The position numbers and the translations under genes are program-made. This document shows positions 58,600 to 64,000 of a stretch of 64,000 bases of DNA, one piece after another (within the stretch, counting starts at the first letter, position 1; the number at the start of each line of letters is the position of its first letter). Location: NCBI RefSeq assembly GCF_958450345.1, contig NC_088784.1, positions 57,778,247 through 57,842,246 on the forward strand, given 5' to 3'. The notes beneath the pieces were generated by a model. The model was not told the DNA's origin. It did not search any database and saw nothing but the letters and a program-made list of their open reading frames with translations. The stretch is from Calliphora vicina (lineage: Eukaryota; Arthropoda; Insecta; Diptera; Calliphoridae).

Positions 58600-61290
58600 T
58601 ATAGTCGAATTAGGTTTTTGTATAGATTCAAGATTTGTTATATATGGGAATCATGTTATTCGAATATCAATAATTTAAACTCTGCGGCTTAAGAAACAAT
58701 AATGCGTTATTAAGTTTTTGTCTTCTAAAATTCACCAACTACTTAAAGAAAATTTAATGAATTGGTTATTATATTTTTCTCACAATTCATTGGTCTTCTG
58801 AAATTGTTGATGTGTGTGTTCCTTTATTTTAAACAACTAAATATTTCGATCAATCAACTATTACCAAATTTCTTTTTCGTATCCTAAGAAGAAACATGGC
58901 TACAATTTAACTTGCAATAAAGATCAAATTGATCTCTTTGTATGTTTTTAACCAAAAAAACAATGTACTTCTTGCAGGCATTTTGGGAAAACTTGTCAAG
59001 AACGATTGATGGTTAAATTGCGATGCAATCTAAAGTTCGTTATGTTAAACTTTTTCATCTTGTCTGTATTTCGGTAAATTCGTTTTAGATGCACAAAAAA
59101 CAGCAACAAACATAACAAAAACATTAAGTTTTAGTTGCCTTTAAATTGCGTGTGAGAAAATGTTAAATATTTTAGCAAATAAAATAAAATGTAGAAAAAA
59201 AGTTAGAGTTTTTTTCTTCTTTAGCCTTTTGTTGTTGTTTTACGGTAAAATACTATAATTTCACTTAAATTACATTAGCAAAGGTAACGAACGTTCTCAG
59301 AAAAAGTAACAAAAAATAATAAAAAATGTACAAAATATACACTTGAACACATAAAGGCTCTTGAAAAGCAAAACTAGTTCTTTTAGATACAAAAAAAAAA
59401 GTTAAATAAAAAGAACGTAAACCTACCAAAGTCTTTAAAGCAACAAAAAAAAAAACAGCTCTCATTTTTAATAAACTTGTTTCGTGAGTGCGATTTTTTT
59501 TTGTATATTTGTTTGTTTTAGACAAACTAAATTTTGGTTTTGCTAAAAATATATACAAAAAATTGCACCATTTACACGTGATATTTTTTGCCAAATTATA
59601 AAACTAATTTTTTTGTAAAATGTGTGTGTTCACATAGTACCCTTGACCAATTTTAAAGTTCCTCTTGTAGAGATCAACTCCCTTAGGATCATATTTCAGT
59701 ATGTCATGTTTCTAGATTCATTATCGCAGACAATTTAAAAAGTACCACTCAGTCCCTTTTGGTAGATCCTAACCCTCTGTGGATTTCTATCTGATTTCAT
59801 GTCAGACAGAAACCCACAGACTAACCATTATATAGATTTGATGCATCATGGCTACCTACCTAAGTACGAAAATGGTACATTTTTTTAATTCTATGATAGA
59901 TTTTTTTTTTTAAAAATTTTAAGTAAAATTATAAATTTTGTTACATATTCTCTACATAATTAATGAAAACTCAAAAAGGGTTAGTCCGATGTTATTAAAT
60001 AATTGAACGAATAATTGAATTTTACATATCCTTTAATCCGTTTATATATTGCATTTAAATAGGATCAGTATTTTCCGAGTTATAATGACAAATTGAAGCA
60101 AAAAATATATTTTTTAAGTAAAAATCGCAAATTATATTGTTTTAAAAAACTCATGGAAAATCGAAAATGACAGAAATTGTTCAGATTTATTGCATTATCG
60201 CAAAGCCACATGTAATAGCAACAAAACGAGATATCGATTATGAAAATTGATTGATGCTTTTTGAATTTATTTACAATTAAGTGAATTCGCTCATTTTCAC
60301 AAAATTTTAGTTTTTTGTTTGATATACTACATAAAATTGAGTAGATAATGTTCTTCTTTCTAATGATTGAATTTTGAAAACACTTTCCCAAAGCCACATG
60401 TAATAGGAACAAAATGAGATGACAATCACAAAAATCGATGGGTTCTTTTCGAATTTATTCACAATTAAGTGAATTCACGAATTTTCACAAAATTGTATGT
60501 TTACAAGCGTGTACTTTAAGTAAATTTTATAAGCGTTTAGTTATTGTACTAAAAAGATTTATTGCTTTGCATTAATGCTGAACAATTTCTGCCGTTTTCG
60601 ATTTTTCATGAGTTTTTTAAAACAAAAAAATTTGGATATGTAAATTTCAATTATTCAAAGTTTAGCCTAATAACACGGTGCTACGATGGAAAAAAATTGG
60701 AAAACACCCTAGCGTGGGTTATAGGGCTTGCCGAGTACATTAGAAATTGTGTCGAAATATTTCAGAAACACCCTCAAATTCAGAAGTAATTCTGAAAAAA
60801 ACGTTTTCAGTGATGTTCGTCAACTTATCGATTTGTAACTCAGTCAGTCTCTGTCCGACTTTAAATTTTTAAACGGGGTTGGAAAGAAAACTTTCCATCC
60901 TTTAAAATGACGTGCAATTTTTGATACATTTGTTAGTCATAAGTATTGTTTTTGTTAAGAATATCTAAAAGAAAAACTAAATTTATCAGCTTTTTTGATT
61001 TTAGTCGCTTTTCATTGCTTATTTTGATATGGAAGCTTATAAAAATTTATACCAATGTATAAAGAAAATTTAGTTCTTAACAAACCATCGTTTTAATTAT
61101 TCAAATCGGATGAAAGAGTTTAATAACTTTTGCAAGTATAAACAGATTTTAATAAGTTATGTATCATTTTTGTCTATATAAAATTGTCTTTAAAAAACTT
61201 TGCAAAGAAAAATATTTTTTCATAGAAAAAAATTAAAATAACTATTGTTGAATTTGAAAAATTACTAAAAAAATAAAAAAGAAAGCGAAA
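58600..61290. other. intergenic, no gene recognised
   Basis: AT-rich. The segment near 60130-60290 (GAGATATCGATTATGAAAAT, AAGTGAATTCGCTCATTTTC) is repeated loosely at 60400-60500 (AAAATGAGATGACAATCAC, AAGTGAATTCACGAATTTTC): a tandem-like duplication including AAAGCCACATGTAATAG at 60204 and 60391. Open frames here lack motifs. No gene. Confidence 0.4.
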
Positions 61291-61299
61291 CTATTTATA

Positions 61300-61995
61300 A
61301 CAAGTAAGAGTGCTATATTCGGCTGTGCCGAATCTTATATACCCTTCACCAAATTATACTTAAAAATTTTAAATATTTTTAGGTAAACAAAATGTAATTT
61401 TTTTCCAGTTGTTTTTTTCATTTTTTGGAGAAAAAAATTTTTTCGATTGTTATTTTAAATTTATTTTTTTTTTTAAATTTAAAATTTTTTTTTTTTAAAT
61501 TTAAAAATTTTTTTTTTTAAAAAAAAATTCGGGTTAAAAATTTATTTTTCCGATTTTGACCCATTGTAGGTCCAACCTACTATGGTCTTATATACGTCGT
61601 TGCAAATGTCTTTGAAATATCTATCATTAGATATCAATATTGTCTATATTAATGTCTTAGTAATCCAGATATAGGTCAAAAATAGGTCAAAAATCGAGGT
61701 TGCCTTGGTCTTTTCCTCATATCTCAGCCATTTGTGGACCGATTTTGCTGATTTTAAATAGCATACTTCTCGAAAGCATGCCTGACAGAATTATTGAAGA
61801 TTTGGACCCCGAAGATATCTGGGGTCTTCAGAAAATTTATTTCAACAGACAGACAGACGGACATGGCTTAATCGACTTCGATATCTATAAGGATCCAGAA
61901 TATATACTTTATAGGGTCGGAAATAAAAAATGTAGAAATTACTAACGGAATGACAAACTTATATATACCCTTCTCACGAAGGTGAAGGGCATAAA
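61300..61995 (-). mobile_element. hairpin-tailed TATACCC repeat, reverse orientation
   Basis: Reads on plus as AACAAGTAAGAGTGCTAT, then the perfect hairpin ATTCGGC-TGT-GCCGAAT (61317-61333), then CTTATATACCCTTCACC. It ends near 61995 with TATATATACCCTTCTCACGA then AGGTGAAGGGCATA. It includes CAGACAGACAGACGGACATG. The 61700-61945 frame (HLSAICGPILL...) is part of the repeat. A long A/T run fills 61440-61530. Confidence 0.7.
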
Positions 61996-62099
61996 ATCTT
62001 ACACAATTTCTAGGAATATAGATTTTATACACACATTTTATGAAAGCTTAATTCTTTATCTAACTTTAATTGTTTAAAATTTTGAAATCTGTCTAAAAA

Positions 62100-62476
62100 T
62101 GTATGAGTTAGAGGTACTAAAGTACTACGACCTACCCTAAAAACGTTTTTTTTAAATAAAATCAAAATTTTTAAAACGGTTTTAGTATGTCCCCTCCTAG
62201 GCCTACAAATTCCATTATGTGGCTCTTTTCAGGTTCTGACAAAAATGTCATTTTGTAGCAGAGTGTAATCGGACTAACCGTTTTTGAGTAATCATTATGT
62301 GGAGAAACGTCTAAAAAAATCAAAATTTTACTTAACATTTTTTTTTTAAAAAACATCTCCATAGAATTTAAAATTTGGACCATATTTGTACTACTGGAAC
62401 CACAATACATCAAAATTGTGTAGTGGTTTAAAAAGCCTCTAAAATTGTTTCGATTTTGTTGCCCTGTGTTATTATA
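62100..62476 (-). repeat. reverse fragment of a CACAGTGGGGCAG-type repeat
   Basis: Ends at the right with TTTCGATTTTGTTGCCCTGTGT, which is close to the complement of the CACAGTGGGGCAGAATCGAAA start of 40475. The rest is AT-rich and only loosely related. The minus frame 62413-62171 lies inside it. Confidence 0.4.
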
Positions 62477-62479
62477 GAA

Positions 62480-63515
62480 AATTCAAAACGTACCATTAGA
62501 ATAAATAAAAGTTACATTAGGGGATATCGAATTGGTACCATTAGATTGGAAACAAGAACTATTAAGCATCAGTATTCTTGATTCATAAGATATATATGTA
62601 TGTCTGCCAAAAATATTATGAAAAAAAAATAAATAAAATTTTTACCCTTAAAGATGCGAAATTACAAAAAGTACTAAAAAAGTTTTTGTGTATATTATTA
62701 AGTATAAAGTACATAGGGTGTTAAAAAAGTGCCAAAATACATTTCCTTAAAAGTTGTCTTCTTCAAAAGTACAAATACATGACAGCTAATTTTTAATTGA
62801 ATCAAGATGATTTAAAAGGCTATGCTAGAAGAAGGATATGCTAAAAACCGATATTAAACGACAATACGAGCATTTTGAAATCTTGATGGAAACAGTGTAA
62901 TATTTCATTTTATTTTATTTGTTTTTGTAATGAAACTCGTAACTCAAAGTACCATTTTAAATTATTATGCGACAGAGTCTTGTAAAAACCTACACACTAA
63001 AGCCCGATTTTTGTGTAATTTTTATTTTTAGTTTTCTAGTGAAAGATACAATATTTTTTTTGGAGGAATTAAAAGAAATAATGTCGAATAACTTTTTTTG
63101 TTTCGCTATTTCTTACTCAAATGTACACAATTATACATTTGTTTATATAAAGGTATATTTATAATAGTAAATAGGTATGTATGCAGTGTACTTATTTACT
63201 TATATTTACTACTTAACTAGAGTTTTATACGAGTATATTGCGTAACCAATTAAAATATTAAAATATTTAAATAAAATAATATTTTTGTACAATTTTAGCT
63301 ACTTGTTATGAGAAATCTTGTACATTGAGGTTGTTATTATGAATTTCAAGTTCATAACATTTAGAAAAATAATATGTATGTACTTCAAACACGGCAACAG
63401 CTTTGCTTTACCTTCACAACTAACAAATACTTCAATAAACTGGTATTTTTTGTTCCAATTAAGGTGACGAGTATCTGTAATTCAGATTGATAAATCATCC
63501 AAATAATTTTTAAAT
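62480..63515. other. intergenic, no gene recognised
   Basis: AT-rich, with no motif-bearing open frame. The frame 62967-63164 is Phe/Ile/Tyr-rich noise. Confidence 0.4.
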
Positions 63516-63518
63516 ATG

Positions 63519-63768
63519 AAGGTAGGGTCACTCATGTCAAATATTTGACGAAAAAGACGTAACCGCTAAATAAAATATATTTTAATTATTTTATTTATTA
63601 TCAAAAACTCCTTATACTTAAGACAATCAAAAAAATATATTTAGTTTTATTTTATTTGATGCTGTTTGACTTACAAAACACTTGTAAGAGTAAACACGTC
63701 AAACAAATATGTGCTAAAAAGTGGTTACGTTTTTTTGAGTAAATATTTGCCATGTGTGACCGTACCTT
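63519..63768. mobile_element. MITE with inverted AAGGTAGGGTCAC ends, second good copy
   Basis: Left end AAGGTAGGGTCACTCATGTC then AAATATTTGACG; right end AAATATTTGCCATGTGTGAC then CGTACCTT. The interior matches 27957-28197 over its whole length. No coding capacity. Confidence 0.75.
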
Positions 63769-64000
63769 AAGTTACGTTTTTAGCTAAAATTTAAATTTTA
63801 ATTGTATTTAACTAATTGAATTTTCTTTTTTTTTAGGTACGTTCTTTATAAACAGCTGATTATTTTATTTAACAGTAAGTTAAAATACCATATTTTATAA
63901 AAAAGATTATACATAAAGAAAGAACTTAGAAAAAGGATATCATTAAGTTGAAAAAAAAATTAAGTCAGTAAATATATATTTCAATATCTATTGAGTGGTT

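Noticed and set aside
61700..61945. 81-codon frame beginning MPWSFPHISAICGP
   Set aside because: Part of the reversed hairpin-tailed repeat (contains its GACAGACAGACGG tract).

Overview
The window reads as nuclear DNA of a higher (probably calyptrate) fly. It is very AT-rich, has small introns with dipteran-type splice sites, a secreted serpin gene, Jockey-type LINE remnants, and many dispersed repeats of the kind usual in muscid and blowfly genomes. The species cannot be fixed from the sequence alone. No rRNA, tRNA, CRISPR array or bacterial-style gene was found. Most of the 64 kb is intergenic or intronic sequence filled with old transposable elements, and the long open frames are rarely genes.

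Layout. The only confident host gene is at the left edge (1-906, minus strand): the first two exons of a secreted serpin with an Asn/Ser/Gln-rich extension before the core, running off the window. At 3459-5075 (minus) lies a decayed transposon-type protein gene split by a later insertion at 4150-4847. From 5.6 to 15 kb there are dispersed repeats and short inverted-repeat elements. From 15.1 to 19.2 kb two Tc1-like transposase remnants surround a hAT-type element with a perfect 8-bp target duplication (16611-17380) and a nested palindrome (17638-18490). A 2.1-kb near-perfect palindrome follows (19670-21786), then a Jockey-type reverse transcriptase remnant (21848-23990, minus), another hAT-type element (24072-24803) and a second LINE remnant (25520-26105, plus).

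The centre and right hold possible unrecognised coding pieces at 28316-28510 (possible membrane segment) and 32100-33113 (possible two-exon gene). They also hold a large family whose copies end in a hairpin followed by TCTTACTTGTTTT, a LINE endonuclease fragment (43770-44440), a TA-flanked inverted-repeat element (46355-46635), a fourth 8-bp-TSD element (48557-49110), a deleted PIF/Harbinger element with TAA duplication (52509-53379) and a solo LTR (57966-58598).

There is no sign of genes working together as a pathway. The window is best read as a record of transposon insertion, nesting and decay beside one host gene. The most useful new points are the serpin exons, several precisely bounded elements with target-site duplications, the giant palindrome, the hairpin-tailed family, and two or three candidate coding fragments to test against transcript data.
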